NCBI GenBank assembly: GCA_041675505.1
Contig: JBAYTR010000008.1
Coordinates: 145,536 to 209,535 of the forward strand
DNA length: 64,000 bases
Direction: 5' to 3'
DNA from: JAGPCK01 sp041675505
Lineage (GTDB): Bacteria; Bacteroidota; Bacteroidia; UKL13-3
This document shows positions 42,975 through 52,228 of this stretch, piece after piece (the first letter of the stretch is position 1; each line of letters starts with the position of its first letter). The notes beneath the pieces are model-generated. The model was not told the DNA's origin. It searched no databases and saw nothing but the letters and a program-made list of their open reading frames with translations. The position numbers and the translations under genes were made by a program.

Positions 42975-45900
42975 TTATCTTACAATAGTAATTGTTCCCT
43001 TGCGGTAAAGTTTGGTTCCGTGAAACCCTCGGGCAATAATCACGAACGGATAGACATCCTGTTGCAAGGGCTTGCCTTTATATGTGCCGTCCCACACCAC
43101 TACAGGGTTATTGGTTTCGTATACAATCTCACCCCATCTGCTCCAAATGGTCATCCGAAACTCTGTGACATTCTCAAACGTAAGAGTAAACACATCATTT
43201 ACCCCATCGTCATTCGGGCTGAAGCCTGTAGGTACAAACAGGTTCTCATGAACCCTCACACTCACAAGCCGCGTAATTGAATCGCGACAACCTGTAGCCG
43301 TATCGTATGCAATCAGTTTTACAGGATATACTCCCGGATATTCGTACAGGTATTTCTTTGGTTCAAACGCAGAAGTATCGTGCTTATTAGGAAACAATTC
43401 AACATACCAATAGAAAGAATCTGCACCTATACTGGTATTGAAGAACTGCAAGGTATCCTCATTGGCATATATAGAATCCATTTCCATATCATGAGTGAAA
43501 CCAGGGTCGGGCGTGTCATAAATAGTGAGCGTGTCTATAGTGGTATCCCTACAGCCCGTTGCAATGTTTTGAGCAATAACGCGTACGTTAAATACACCTG
43601 CTCTTGTGTATATATGCGTTGGATTGGGCTCCTCAGCAGAACGTCCATCACCAAAAGACCAACGGTAAAGATGGGATGCATCTGTTCTGTTTCCGGTAAA
43701 CTCCGCTTTAAACGGTTTACAGCCTTTCAAATCAGGAATACTGATCTGTGCTCTTTCTACACTATCAATTACCAACTGCATGGTAACGGAACTGTCGCAA
43801 CCTGTTAAATTATCAATTTCAGTTACAGTAATTGAATCAGGCCCCGGATCAGTAAATTCAATTTTTATTTCGTGTGTATTGGTTGATGAAGTAATAATAC
43901 CTCTACCTGTTTTCCAAACATAGCTGTAGTTAGGGTTGGGATTCACACTTACGTAGTACACGTTACCCGTTGAATAGGCACAGCTTCTTTTATTTCCTGT
44001 AATTTTAGGACGGGGTTTTGCTCTTTTAGCCACTACAATAGAAACGGTTGAGTCACACCCCAGCGAGTTGGTTTGTTTAATGGTTACTTTACCTGCACCC
44101 TGCACACCCCAACTTACCTGAATATTATTGGCATTAGAAGCACCTACAATATTGCCCCCCGTTACAGTCCAAAGGTAACTATAGCCTGCCCCTGCTGCAA
44201 CTGAGTAGGATGATGATGTGTATTCACAAACTGTTGTTGCTCCTGAAATAACCGGCAAAGGTGTGGGTTGAATATTCACTGTCATTTCAGCAATAGAATC
44301 ACAGCCCGATAAATTGGTTTGTTTCACCCTAACCTTACCTGTGCCTGTGGCACCCCACAAAATAGTAACGGTTGAACCTGTTCTTATACCCTGAATAATT
44401 CCGCCCACGGGATCCATCCAATAATAAGATGTACCCGGTGCCAGATTTACAGAGTATCCTTCTTTTTTATTCTCACACACAACAGATTTACCACTTACAA
44501 AAGGAAGTGGCGTTGGAGTAATTTGTATATTTACTGATACAAAAGAATCACATCCGGAGGAATTGGTCTCTGTCATTTTTACAACACCGGTTCCTGTTGC
44601 TCCCCATTTAACGGCAATTACAGTTTGTAAACTTGAATCTATAATTGTACCGCCTGTAACCTGCCAGCGATATGTTGAACCTGTTACCGGAGTGGTAACC
44701 CTATAGTTTTTGAAATAATTCTCACAAACAATCACGTCTCCTGTAATCAGCGGTGTAGGTGTTGATCGGATACTGATAGATTTTAATACAGTTGAATCGC
44801 ATCCGAAATTATTGGTTTCTTTCACTTGAACTGAACCGTTACCAACAGTTAGCCATTCTACATTGATCGAAGAAGAAGAACTGCTACCGGAAATAGCACC
44901 TCCGCTTACGGTCCATACATAAGTACTACCGGCTGAAGGAGGCAGAGAATAAGTAGAGAATTTATTTGCGCATACCACCGTATCACCTGTTATTACCGGT
45001 GCAGGTGTTTTGCGGATGGTAACTGACCTTTGAATGGATGAGTCGCATCCGAATGCATTAATCTGGTTCAAAACAATACTGCCTGTTCCCTGCGGACCCC
45101 ATAATACTGAAATACTGGTTGCAGTATCTGATGACTCCAGTGTGCCTCCTGTTACCAGCCACTGGTAAGTAGTTCCTATTTGAGCATTTACTGAAAAAGA
45201 AGTGCGCTTAAATTCGCATACAGTAAATTGCCCGTTGATAGCAGGGGCAGGTGTGGGATGTACCTGAACAAAGTAAGTAATGTTGGTGTCGCAACCAAAG
45301 CTATTGGTTTCTTTAACCCCGATTGCACCTGTACCCGCAGTAGTCCATAGTACATTAACCGTAACAGAAGAATCAGACCCCTCAATATTTCCGCCTGTAA
45401 TATTCCATTTATATACACTTCCGGTGTGAGCTGTAGCAGCATACGAGTATCTTTTACGCTCACAAACAGAATCAAGCCCGTTGATCTCCGGTATGGTATA
45501 GGGGTTTATAACAATGGTTCTGCTCACTGTGGAATCACACCCAAAGTTGTTGGTTCGTTTCACAGTAATCGTACCGCTGGAAGCTGTATCCCACTTAACC
45601 TGTACAACTGAATCAAGTACTGAATTTAAAATTGTTCCGCCCGCGATTGACCATTGGTAGGAGTTGCCTGTGGCACCGTTAACCGAGTAATTATAAATTT
45701 TATATGCACACACTGTACCGGGACCTGTAATAACAGGGACGGGTGTTGGCCGTATGGTGATGGTTCTGCTTACTGTTGAATCACAGCCTGAACTGTTTGT
45801 TCTCTTTACGGTGAGCGTGCCTGTACCCGCACTGGTCCATCTTACGGCAACACCGGTATCTGTTGCTGAACCTTGAATTGTTCCGCCTGTAACGGTCCAC

Positions 45901-48203
45901 AAATAAGTATTGCCTGTTGCATTGGTAACAGAGTATAGGGAAACTTTCTTTTCACAACCTTCATTGGAGCCGGATATTACCGGCACCGGTGTAGGATTCT
46001 TGGTTATTGTAAATGTTCTTGTTGAATCACAACCCGTAAGTGTATTCAGTAGTGTTATTTTTAGTGAACCTGTTCCTGTGCTGCCCCATAAAACATTCAA
46101 GACAGTATCTGTAGCTGAGCCTTGAATTGTTCCACCTGTCACTTGCCATTGGTAAGAAACATCGGCAACCGGAGTTATTCTGTAACCTACAATTTTTCTT
46201 TCACAAACCGTAAGCGGGCCTGATACAGCTGGTATTGGAGTAGGCTCAATCACTATTGTTTTAGTAATGGAAGTATCACATCCACTGGAATTAACTACTG
46301 TAAGAAAGACAATGCCTGAACCGGGCTCATCCCATAAAATTCGTACGGCAGTGTCTGAATTAGGGCCCTCAATAGTTCCGCCAACTGCAGTCCAATTATA
46401 GGTGCCCCCAGCTATGCTGCCAGTAGTGTAACTGTAACGCTTATTATGGCATACTGTTACAGGACCAGAAATTACGGGCGAGGGATTGGCCAATACATGC
46501 ACATTCATAGATACTATAGAATCACACCCGTTAATATTTGTCTCCTGTACTGCAATAGTGCCTGTACCTGTGGATGTCCATACTACATTAACGACTGTAT
46601 CAGTAAGTGAACCGGTAACATACCCACCATTCACTAACCAAAAATATGAACTACCTGCATTGCTGCTAATTTGATATGTGGTATTGGCCCACACGCATAC
46701 GGTATCATTACCCTGTATTGAGGGGGCTAAAGCAGCCGGATATACTTTAATGGGGAAATAAACAGTCGAGTCACAGCCTGTTGCTTTATTAATCCTTCTT
46801 ATTCCCAGCCTTGCATTGCCGTATACCGTATCATACCAGATAATACCAACAGCTCCTGTGGTAATTTGTATCTGGTTATCGTGATTATAAAACGGAGCAT
46901 TTACGATATAACCACCTTGCACGCCCACAAATATGGTAGAATCTGTAACGTCAGAAACAAAAGTATAGGAGTGTATTTTAGATTGACATACGGTATCCTG
47001 TCCTGTAAAACTTGGGTAAGGTGAGGGTCTTATGCTCACCACCACATTATCTGTATCGGCAGGGCATGAGCCGTTTCCGGTAGTGATAAGCTTAAGCGTT
47101 ACTGAGCCTGCTGAAGTTTCAGCTGCGGTGGGATAATACACCGTGTTAAGCAATGAATCATCGGGCACAAAAGTCCCGTTTCCTCCAATCCATCTACCCC
47201 CGGATGCTGCCTGAACAGTTCCGTGTAAATAAACATAATTTCTTCGGGTACAAATGGTAGTATCCGGCCCTGCATTGGCATCTATAGAAGAAGAAAAGGC
47301 CGTCACCACAATGGTATCTCTTACTACAGAACAATTGGTAGAATCTGTCATGGATACAATGTATGTACCCACGCCCACCGACCTTACCCGGTTAGTATCT
47401 CCATTGTCCCAAGTATACCGGTACGGTGGAAAACCACCTGAAGGGTTAGCGGTAATAGTAGTATTGCTTCCTCCGAAACAAACGGTAGCTGGTTTCGGAC
47501 TTATACTAACTGAAGTATTTGTTACAAACCTCATGGTAACAGTGTCGGCAAAAGTGGCCGCTCCACAGGCACCTAATACGGCTCCGAATACCCGGTATTG
47601 AATTGTGTCGGGGTAAGTCCCTGATGGTACTACATTAACTGTATCACAACCTGTAGGGCAACTTAGAAATGAATTAAATGTTGCACTGGCCGGAACTGAA
47701 CTCCACACAATAGTTCCCTCATCAAGTCCTTTAACTACCAACTGACCGCTACAGGCTTGAGTAACCAACAGCCGCCCGCTCAAGTCGGCCTTTGGAATAG
47801 AACGGATACGGTATTCATTAATGTTATTACCTGGTTTGCAAAATGTTATTCGATGTGGTCCCGGACCCGTCAAACAGGCAGGAACTCCCACCTGGTAAGA
47901 TGTTCCGCAGGCGATTTGGTAGAATAATGCCCCACCTGGTAATGCACCTGAAATTAAATCAATCTGAATACCGTTGGCCTGGGCATTAAGTGTTACATTA
48001 AACTCAACACATTTATCTGCACCTGCTGCTGCGCAACAAAGCCCATCTCTTTGGGTAGGCGGGCTAATCCAAACACTATCGGGATTTGAGGATAAATTAA
48101 CATTGTAAGACGGGGTTGATATATCACATGGCTGTGCGAGGCCAAGAAATGAAACCAAGGAGAACGCCAGTACAGTAATGCTGTGTAGTATACTTTTCTT
48201 CAA
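42975..48203 (-). CDS. Giant adhesin-like protein with PKD-like repeats and type B T9SS domain
   Basis: This 1742-residue surface protein starts at TTG (48203), which gives a clean signal peptide, MKKSILHSITVLAFSLVSF, ending near GLAQ. After a unique N-terminal region (about 25-390) come about 13 PKD-like repeats of roughly 85 residues, each opening near TVC and closing near GCDS. Two classical PKD domains follow, one with YRWSFGDGRSAEEPNPTHIY. The protein ends in a type B sorting (CHU_C, gliding-associated) domain: FVPTGFSPNDDGVNDVFTL and a final KGTITIVR. Such proteins are exported by the T9SS to the cell surface or medium, with roles in adhesion or gliding. The specific ligand is unknown. 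Confidence 0.9.
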   Translation of the reverse strand: MKKSILHSITVLAFSLVSFLGLAQPCDISTPSYNVNLSSNPDSVWISPPTQRDGLCCAAAGADKCVEFNVTLNAQANGIQIDLISGALPGGALFYQIACGTSYQVGVPACLTGPGPHRITFCKPGNNINEYRIRSIPKADLSGRLLVTQACSGQLVVKGLDEGTIVWSSVPASATFNSFLSCPTGCDTVNVVPSGTYPDTIQYRVFGAVLGACGAATFADTVTMRFVTNTSVSISPKPATVCFGGSNTTITANPSGGFPPYRYTWDNGDTNRVRSVGVGTYIVSMTDSTNCSVVRDTIVVTAFSSSIDANAGPDTTICTRRNYVYLHGTVQAASGGRWIGGNGTFVPDDSLLNTVYYPTAAETSAGSVTLKLITTGNGSCPADTDNVVVSIRPSPYPSFTGQDTVCQSKIHSYTFVSDVTDSTIFVGVQGGYIVNAPFYNHDNQIQITTGAVGIIWYDTVYGNARLGIRRINKATGCDSTVYFPIKVYPAALAPSIQGNDTVCVWANTTYQISSNAGSSYFWLVNGGYVTGSLTDTVVNVVWTSTGTGTIAVQETNINGCDSIVSMNVHVLANPSPVISGPVTVCHNKRYSYTTGSIAGGTYNWTAVGGTIEGPNSDTAVRILWDEPGSGIVFLTVVNSSGCDTSITKTIVIEPTPIPAVSGPLTVCERKIVGYRITPVADVSYQWQVTGGTIQGSATDTVLNVLWGSTGTGSLKITLLNTLTGCDSTRTFTITKNPTPVPVISGSNEGCEKKVSLYSVTNATGNTYLWTVTGGTIQGSATDTGVAVRWTSAGTGTLTVKRTNSSGCDSTVSRTITIRPTPVPVITGPGTVCAYKIYNYSVNGATGNSYQWSIAGGTILNSVLDSVVQVKWDTASSGTITVKRTNNFGCDSTVSRTIVINPYTIPEINGLDSVCERKRYSYAATAHTGSVYKWNITGGNIEGSDSSVTVNVLWTTAGTGAIGVKETNSFGCDTNITYFVQVHPTPAPAINGQFTVCEFKRTSFSVNAQIGTTYQWLVTGGTLESSDTATSISVLWGPQGTGSIVLNQINAFGCDSSIQRSVTIRKTPAPVITGDTVVCANKFSTYSLPPSAGSTYVWTVSGGAISGSSSSSSINVEWLTVGNGSVQVKETNNFGCDSTVLKSISIRSTPTPLITGDVIVCENYFKNYRVTTPVTGSTYRWQVTGGTIIDSSLQTVIAVKWGATGTGVVKMTETNSSGCDSFVSVNIQITPTPLPFVSGKSVVCENKKEGYSVNLAPGTSYYWMDPVGGIIQGIRTGSTVTILWGATGTGKVRVKQTNLSGCDSIAEMTVNIQPTPLPVISGATTVCEYTSSSYSVAAGAGYSYLWTVTGGNIVGASNANNIQVSWGVQGAGKVTIKQTNSLGCDSTVSIVVAKRAKPRPKITGNKRSCAYSTGNVYYVSVNPNPNYSYVWKTGRGIITSSTNTHEIKIEFTDPGPDSITVTEIDNLTGCDSSVTMQLVIDSVERAQISIPDLKGCKPFKAEFTGNRTDASHLYRWSFGDGRSAEEPNPTHIYTRAGVFNVRVIAQNIATGCRDTTIDTLTIYDTPDPGFTHDMEMDSIYANEDTLQFFNTSIGADSFYWYVELFPNKHDTSAFEPKKYLYEYPGVYPVKLIAYDTATGCRDSITRLVSVRVHENLFVPTGFSPNDDGVNDVFTLTFENVTEFRMTIWSRWGEIVYETNNPVVVWDGTYKGKPLQQDVYPFVIIARGFHGTKLYRKGTITIVR
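43770..47035 (-). repeat. About 13 tandem PKD-like coding repeats
   Basis: Units of roughly 85 codons repeat with changes, for example ITGPGTVCAYKIYNYSV and ITGDTVVCANKFSTYSL at their starts and NNFGCDSTV or NSSGCDSFV near their ends. They diverge more at DNA level than the TSP3 repeats, which argues for older duplication. The cysteine near each start and the one near each end may form one disulfide per unit. Confidence 0.85.
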
Positions 48204-48269
48204 ATACGTAAGATTTAAACCCTGAAATGAAAGGGCTAAGATAGCCCCATTAAATAAAAAAACAAAGTA

Positions 48270-48926
48270 TCAAACCACGGCATTGTTCAAAAATTTAATG
48301 AGAGGATGCATACGTTTGAAGTAGTGCAAAATGTTTTTATCCAAATCGGATTTCCGAAAGTCACTGTCATTGAGTTTTTTAACCATTAAAAAGCTCTTAT
48401 GTTTCAGGTATTCACAAGCTTCATTATCTGAAGTATAACCTTTAGGGGGACGAGACAATTTCTCCCCCTCCAATGTACCAAAAGCATCCTTAAAAACACT
48501 GGAGGTGACAATCTTGTGAAAGTCCTTAAAATTATAGTCAATCTCTTGTCTCACTTTGGCTAATACTTCTGATGGAGGTGCATACATACCTCCGGCCAAA
48601 AAACTGGCCCCGGGTTCAATGTGCAAATAATAACCTGCCGTAAAGGCCTTCTTTCCGTTTTTGTTAAAATAGGCTCCCATGTTTGTTTTATAAGGATCCT
48701 TGTTGGAAGAAAATCTCACATCCCGATTAATCCGGAAAATGCATTTCGATGGCTCGAGCGACAGAATTTCCTGATCAAATTTGCCAATGCCTTGAATTAT
48801 ACGCGCAGAATAGTCAATTAACTCCTTGCGAATGAGTGCATAATCTTCCCGGTGTGCATCAAACCATTCTTTGGTATTATGTCTTTTGAGTTCGGCTAAA
48901 AAAGCCAGCATTTTTACCGCATTCAT
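48270..48926 (-). CDS. DUF2461 (TIGR02453-type) protein
   Basis: This 218-residue protein matches the DUF2461 family over its whole length. It shows LAELKRHNTKEWFDAHREDY at the N-terminus, FRINRDVRFSSNKDPYKTNM in the middle, then GAYFNKNGKKAFTAGYYLHI and GGMYAPPSEVLAKVRQEID. The family is widespread and its function is not established. It is cytoplasmic, with no signal peptide. It is transcribed in the same direction as the adhesin, 66 bases upstream of it. Only a weak hairpin (GGGCT/AGCCC, 48233-48247) lies between them, so read-through is possible. Confidence 0.92.
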   Translation of the reverse strand: MNAVKMLAFLAELKRHNTKEWFDAHREDYALIRKELIDYSARIIQGIGKFDQEILSLEPSKCIFRINRDVRFSSNKDPYKTNMGAYFNKNGKKAFTAGYYLHIEPGASFLAGGMYAPPSEVLAKVRQEIDYNFKDFHKIVTSSVFKDAFGTLEGEKLSRPPKGYTSDNEACEYLKHKSFLMVKKLNDSDFRKSDLDKNILHYFKRMHPLIKFLNNAVV

Positions 48927-49061
48927 ATTTTTTGAAAAGCCTTTAAGAGGTCATAAAATTATTTCTTTTTGCACAAAATTCGTTTTTAAATAAAAAAATT
49001 ATTAATTTTATAGTGAAATACAACTGTTCTCCCTTTTCATGTATCTATTAATTCAAACTGA

Positions 49062-49607
49062 GTGAATAGCCACGTAAGTACAAATGATCTTAATCTGATT
49101 AAAAAATGCCTGTTGGAAGACCGTATGGCCCAACAGGAGTTTTATAAGCAGTATGCAAGTAAGATGTTTGCCATTTGCCTTCGCTATTCAAAAAACAGGG
49201 AAGATGCTGAAGATATATTGCAAGAAGGGTTCATCAAGGTGTATAATAATCTGAAAAATTTCAAAGCAGAGGGCTCATTGGAAGGATGGGTAAAACGTAT
49301 TATGATTAATACGGCCTTGCTGCATTACCGCAAAAACCTAAAGTACGATAAAAATACTGATTTGGAAGCAGCCGAATGGGAAACCCAGACTGCTGATGCT
49401 TTTTCTGCCTTGTCTGCCAAAGAACTGCTTACATTAGTTCAGCAACTACCTGATGGATATCGTATGGTATTTAACCTGTACGCATTGGAAGGTTACCAGC
49501 ACAAAGAAATTGGTGATATGCTGGGTATTAATGAAGGTACATCCAAGTCGCAACTTGCCCGTGCAAGAAAATATTTAATAGACCTGATTAAGAAAAGTGA
49601 AAAGTAA
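49062..49607 (+). CDS. ECF-type RNA polymerase sigma factor
   Basis: This 181-residue sigma factor starts at GTG 49062; no ATG lies in a better place. Sigma region 2 spans about 10-85 (FYKQYASKMFAICLRYSKNR, EDILQEGFIKVYNNLKNF, LEGWVKRIMINTALLHYRK). Region 4 spans about 120-175 (LPDGYRMVFNLYALEGYQHK, IGDMLGINEGTSKSQLARAR). ECF factors switch on envelope-response genes when their anti-sigma factor releases them. The membrane protein starting 9 bases downstream is the likely anti-sigma factor. The 135-base upstream gap is very AT-rich, and I see no clean promoter in it. Confidence 0.95.
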   Translation: MNSHVSTNDLNLIKKCLLEDRMAQQEFYKQYASKMFAICLRYSKNREDAEDILQEGFIKVYNNLKNFKAEGSLEGWVKRIMINTALLHYRKNLKYDKNTDLEAAEWETQTADAFSALSAKELLTLVQQLPDGYRMVFNLYALEGYQHKEIGDMLGINEGTSKSQLARARKYLIDLIKKSEK

Positions 49608-49616
49608 CTAACTACC

Positions 49617-51305
49617 ATGAATAACGTAGACGAAATTGACAAGATAGTGCTCGATAAACTGGGGGGGTATTCGGAGGAACCCGCTCCCGGATTTTTCGAG
49701 TCGGTGATGTTCGCCCGTGAACGTGAACAGCGCAATCTTAAAGTAAAACGCATCCTCCTTATTGCAGGGGCAGTGGTTTTACTTGCTATTTCTGCTTATA
49801 TGCTCTTTAAAACGGTATTTTCCGCACAAGGAAATTCCGGCCAAAACAATCACCTGACTGTGATACATTCTTCTGTTAACTCCGAAAAAACAGGAAATAA
49901 TGGTTCATGGTTAACTAATCAAGCTACAGCATGGCCTGATTTCCGGCAAAATCCTGATTTCTCCGATATCAATCCCTCCGCTTCAACTCCGGGTATGCTG
50001 TGGTTGACTAATCAGAATTACACTTCAGCTAAAACCGATAAATCAAATCTCAATACACACAACAACCATAAATCAACTCCGTCAGTTACAAAAAACAACA
50101 CTACAAACACATCTAAAGCCAACTCAAAAACACCGCAACCAAGCCCGACTCACTTATCTAACAACCTCAGGGCCTATTTCACCTTTAAAACCAATGCCAA
50201 AGGAGAAGTTAAATTCAATAATGAGTCAGAAGCTGATGAAAAATCAACTTATACCTGGTACTTTGGTGACGGAAAAAGTGAAGACGGGGCTGATGCCTCT
50301 CATCAATACACTCAAAACGGTATTTACCACACCTGCCTTACTGTAATTGACAATAAAGGAAAATACGACAGTTACTGTACCGACTTATACATCGAGAACC
50401 TGCCGGTAACCCGTAACATTGCAGGTGAAGTTAATTTACATAATGGTATTCCTGATAAAGGTTGGGTATACCTTATCCGTTATGACTCTACACTCATGAC
50501 TCCTTTTCTTATTGATTCAGTAAAAACTGATGAAACAGGAAACTTTACATTCAAAGACAAACCTGACGGGTATTATATCTTACGAGCTGTTCTGGATGCA
50601 AAATCAAAGCACTATGCCAATTATCTTCCTACTTTCTACGGACAAACACTTGCTTGGAATTATGCATCGAGATATACTATCGGCAAGGATGCGATTGTAA
50701 AAAACAGCGACCGTGTTGTTATTGACCTGATTCCACTTAAAGGTAACCCCGGAGGAAACAACATGGTGGATGGCAACTCACTTCATGAAGATGATCTTCT
50801 GGTGATTTACGATGAGAAGGGAAACCCCATTGCCTATACATACAGTGATAAGTATGGCCACTTTGCTTTTGGGAACCTCCCCCCCGGCAATTACAAGGTA
50901 TTTAATCCTGCAACAGGGAAATTCAGCAGTTACGTTTCATACGGTAGCGCGCCTCCTACACCACCCGACAACCCTGAGCCTCCGACCAACAGCCAAAACC
51001 CTCCGGGGGATAACGGTGGTACTATCGGAAATTCAACCTTGCTCACTAAAGATTTTACTATATCACCAAACCCTTGTAAGTCATTCACTACAATCAGATT
51101 TGACAATACTGAACTTACCCGCGCTAAGGTGTCCATTATTAACATGAACAATAACATGGAGATGTTCACCTATACCGTTAAAAACCCATCACTTAAACAG
51201 GAAGTAACTGTTGATGTGCAGTATTGGGCTCCCGGTTTGTATTACGTAGTTATTGACAAGGGAAACGGCAACATTCTAAGCAGTAAACTACTCAAAGCAG
51301 AATAG
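49617..51305 (+). CDS. Anti-sigma-like membrane protein with PKD and T9SS sorting domain
   Basis: This 562-residue protein has a short N-terminal cytoplasmic part (about 1-42). Its LDKLGGYSEEPAPGFFESVM resembles the opening of Bacteroidota anti-sigma factors. One membrane helix follows (about 44-64, ILLIAGAVVLLAISAYMLF), then a Asn/Thr/Ser-rich stalk (about 70-180) and a PKD domain (about 185-262, TYTWYFGDGKSEDGADASHQ). Two carboxypeptidase-regulatory-like segments, a Pro-rich linker and a type A T9SS sorting domain (FTISPNPCKSFTTIRF, final SSKLLKAE) end it. It starts 9 bases after the ECF sigma gene. A single-pass anchor plus a T9SS tag is an unusual topology. The anti-sigma role is inferred from gene order and the N-terminus. 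Confidence 0.85.
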   Translation: MNNVDEIDKIVLDKLGGYSEEPAPGFFESVMFAREREQRNLKVKRILLIAGAVVLLAISAYMLFKTVFSAQGNSGQNNHLTVIHSSVNSEKTGNNGSWLTNQATAWPDFRQNPDFSDINPSASTPGMLWLTNQNYTSAKTDKSNLNTHNNHKSTPSVTKNNTTNTSKANSKTPQPSPTHLSNNLRAYFTFKTNAKGEVKFNNESEADEKSTYTWYFGDGKSEDGADASHQYTQNGIYHTCLTVIDNKGKYDSYCTDLYIENLPVTRNIAGEVNLHNGIPDKGWVYLIRYDSTLMTPFLIDSVKTDETGNFTFKDKPDGYYILRAVLDAKSKHYANYLPTFYGQTLAWNYASRYTIGKDAIVKNSDRVVIDLIPLKGNPGGNNMVDGNSLHEDDLLVIYDEKGNPIAYTYSDKYGHFAFGNLPPGNYKVFNPATGKFSSYVSYGSAPPTPPDNPEPPTNSQNPPGDNGGTIGNSTLLTKDFTISPNPCKSFTTIRFDNTELTRAKVSIINMNNNMEMFTYTVKNPSLKQEVTVDVQYWAPGLYYVVIDKGNGNILSSKLLKAE

Positions 51306-51331
51306 TTCTATCTGTCACACTAAATGTTCGT

Positions 51332-51369
51332 AATTGCCTGCAAAAGTTTACTTTTGCAGGCAATTATTT
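51332..51369 (+). terminator. 15-bp perfect terminator hairpin
   Basis: AATTGCCTGCAAAAG (51332-51346) pairs perfectly with CTTTTGCAGGCAATT (51351-51365) around TTTA and runs into ATTTTT. It ends the sigma/anti-sigma operon 26 bases after its stop codon. Confidence 0.9.
51349..51356 (+). promoter_or_regulatory. -7 box (TACTTTTG) lying inside the terminator hairpin
   Basis: An exact TAnnTTTG match spans the loop and right arm of the terminator stem, 25 bases before the ATG of the methyltransferase gene. It makes that gene's promoter overlap the upstream terminator. Confidence 0.5.
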
Positions 51370-51381
51370 TTATACACACGC

Positions 51382-52155
51382 ATGTTTGACAGAGAACGCC
51401 CTTCATTTGAAGATGCCAACAACGTAACCGTACAACGGTGCTTTTTTGCTTATGAATTTGCCCGAGATTATGTTAAGGATAAAATAACTGCCGATATTGG
51501 TTGTGCTGACGGATATGGGACTCAATATCTGGCCGACTTCACACAGGCCACTGTTGGTGTTGACTACAGTGAGGCTACAATAGCAGAGGCCAGGCAAAAG
51601 CATGCAGGCAAAAAAAATCTTTCGTTTAAATCGGGCAGTGTACCTCCTATTCCTTTGGAAACAGAAAGTATGGATGTGGTTACAGCCTTTCAATTTATTG
51701 AGCATATTCATGACCGCATAGGTTTTATTAAAGACGTTTACCGCGTACTGAAACCTGGTGGCGTATTTCTTTGCTCCACTCCCAACATTAAAATGAGCAT
51801 TGCACGTAATCCTTTCCATGTGCATGAATACACCTTCGAAGAGATGAATAAGGAAATATCATCTGTATTCAATTCATTTGAATTAAAAGGACTGCAGGGG
51901 AATGAAAAAGTCAACACGTACTATGAAGAAAATGCCAAATGGGCTAAAAAAATATTGCGCCTGGATCCTTTAGGTATTCACAAGGTAATTCCGGCCTCTT
52001 GGTTAATAAAACCTTACAACATGCTCACTACTTTAATGCGTAAAGACCTTAAAGAACAGAACGATTCCACTTTGGAGATTAAAACTAGCGATTTTTACCT
52101 CACTACTGAACGTATAGATTTTACCTGGGACATTTTTGTAGTAGCCAAAAAATAA
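51382..52155 (+). CDS. Class I SAM-dependent methyltransferase
   Basis: This 257-residue cytoplasmic enzyme has the usual methyltransferase motifs: motif I TADIGCADGYGTQYL (about 38-52), the acidic loop VGVDYSEATIAEAR, MDVVTAFQFIEHIHDRIGF and LKPGGVFLCSTPN. The C-terminal part lacks a recognisable substrate domain, so the acceptor is unknown; related enzymes act on lipids, quinones or sugars. ATG 51382 is chosen because a longer reading (from TTG 51334) would start inside the upstream terminator hairpin. It is convergent with the transglutaminase-type operon, with a shared terminator between. Confidence 0.9.
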   Translation: MFDRERPSFEDANNVTVQRCFFAYEFARDYVKDKITADIGCADGYGTQYLADFTQATVGVDYSEATIAEARQKHAGKKNLSFKSGSVPPIPLETESMDVVTAFQFIEHIHDRIGFIKDVYRVLKPGGVFLCSTPNIKMSIARNPFHVHEYTFEEMNKEISSVFNSFELKGLQGNEKVNTYYEENAKWAKKILRLDPLGIHKVIPASWLIKPYNMLTTLMRKDLKEQNDSTLEIKTSDFYLTTERIDFTWDIFVVAKK

Positions 52156-52169
52156 AAACTTCAAATGGT

Positions 52170-52219
52170 ATTCACAAAAAAGGCTGAACCAGAAATCTGA
52201 CTCAGCCTTTTTTGTGAAT
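52170..52219. terminator. 18-bp perfect bidirectional terminator
   Basis: ATTCACAAAAAAGGCTGA (52170-52187) pairs perfectly with TCAGCCTTTTTTGTGAAT (52202-52219). The T6 on one arm and A6 on the other let it stop transcription from both convergent genes: the methyltransferase 15 bases away on one side and the minus-strand operon 10 bases away on the other. Confidence 0.92.
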
Positions 52220-52228
52220 GTACCTAAT

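Noticed and set aside
43770..47035. CRISPR-like or non-coding tandem array
   Set aside because: The repeats are about 255 bases, in frame within one long reading frame, and encode recognisable PKD-like domains.
51334..51381. Upstream start (TTG) for the methyltransferase
   Set aside because: The extension is encoded by the upstream terminator hairpin and begins ahead of the gene's own -7 box.
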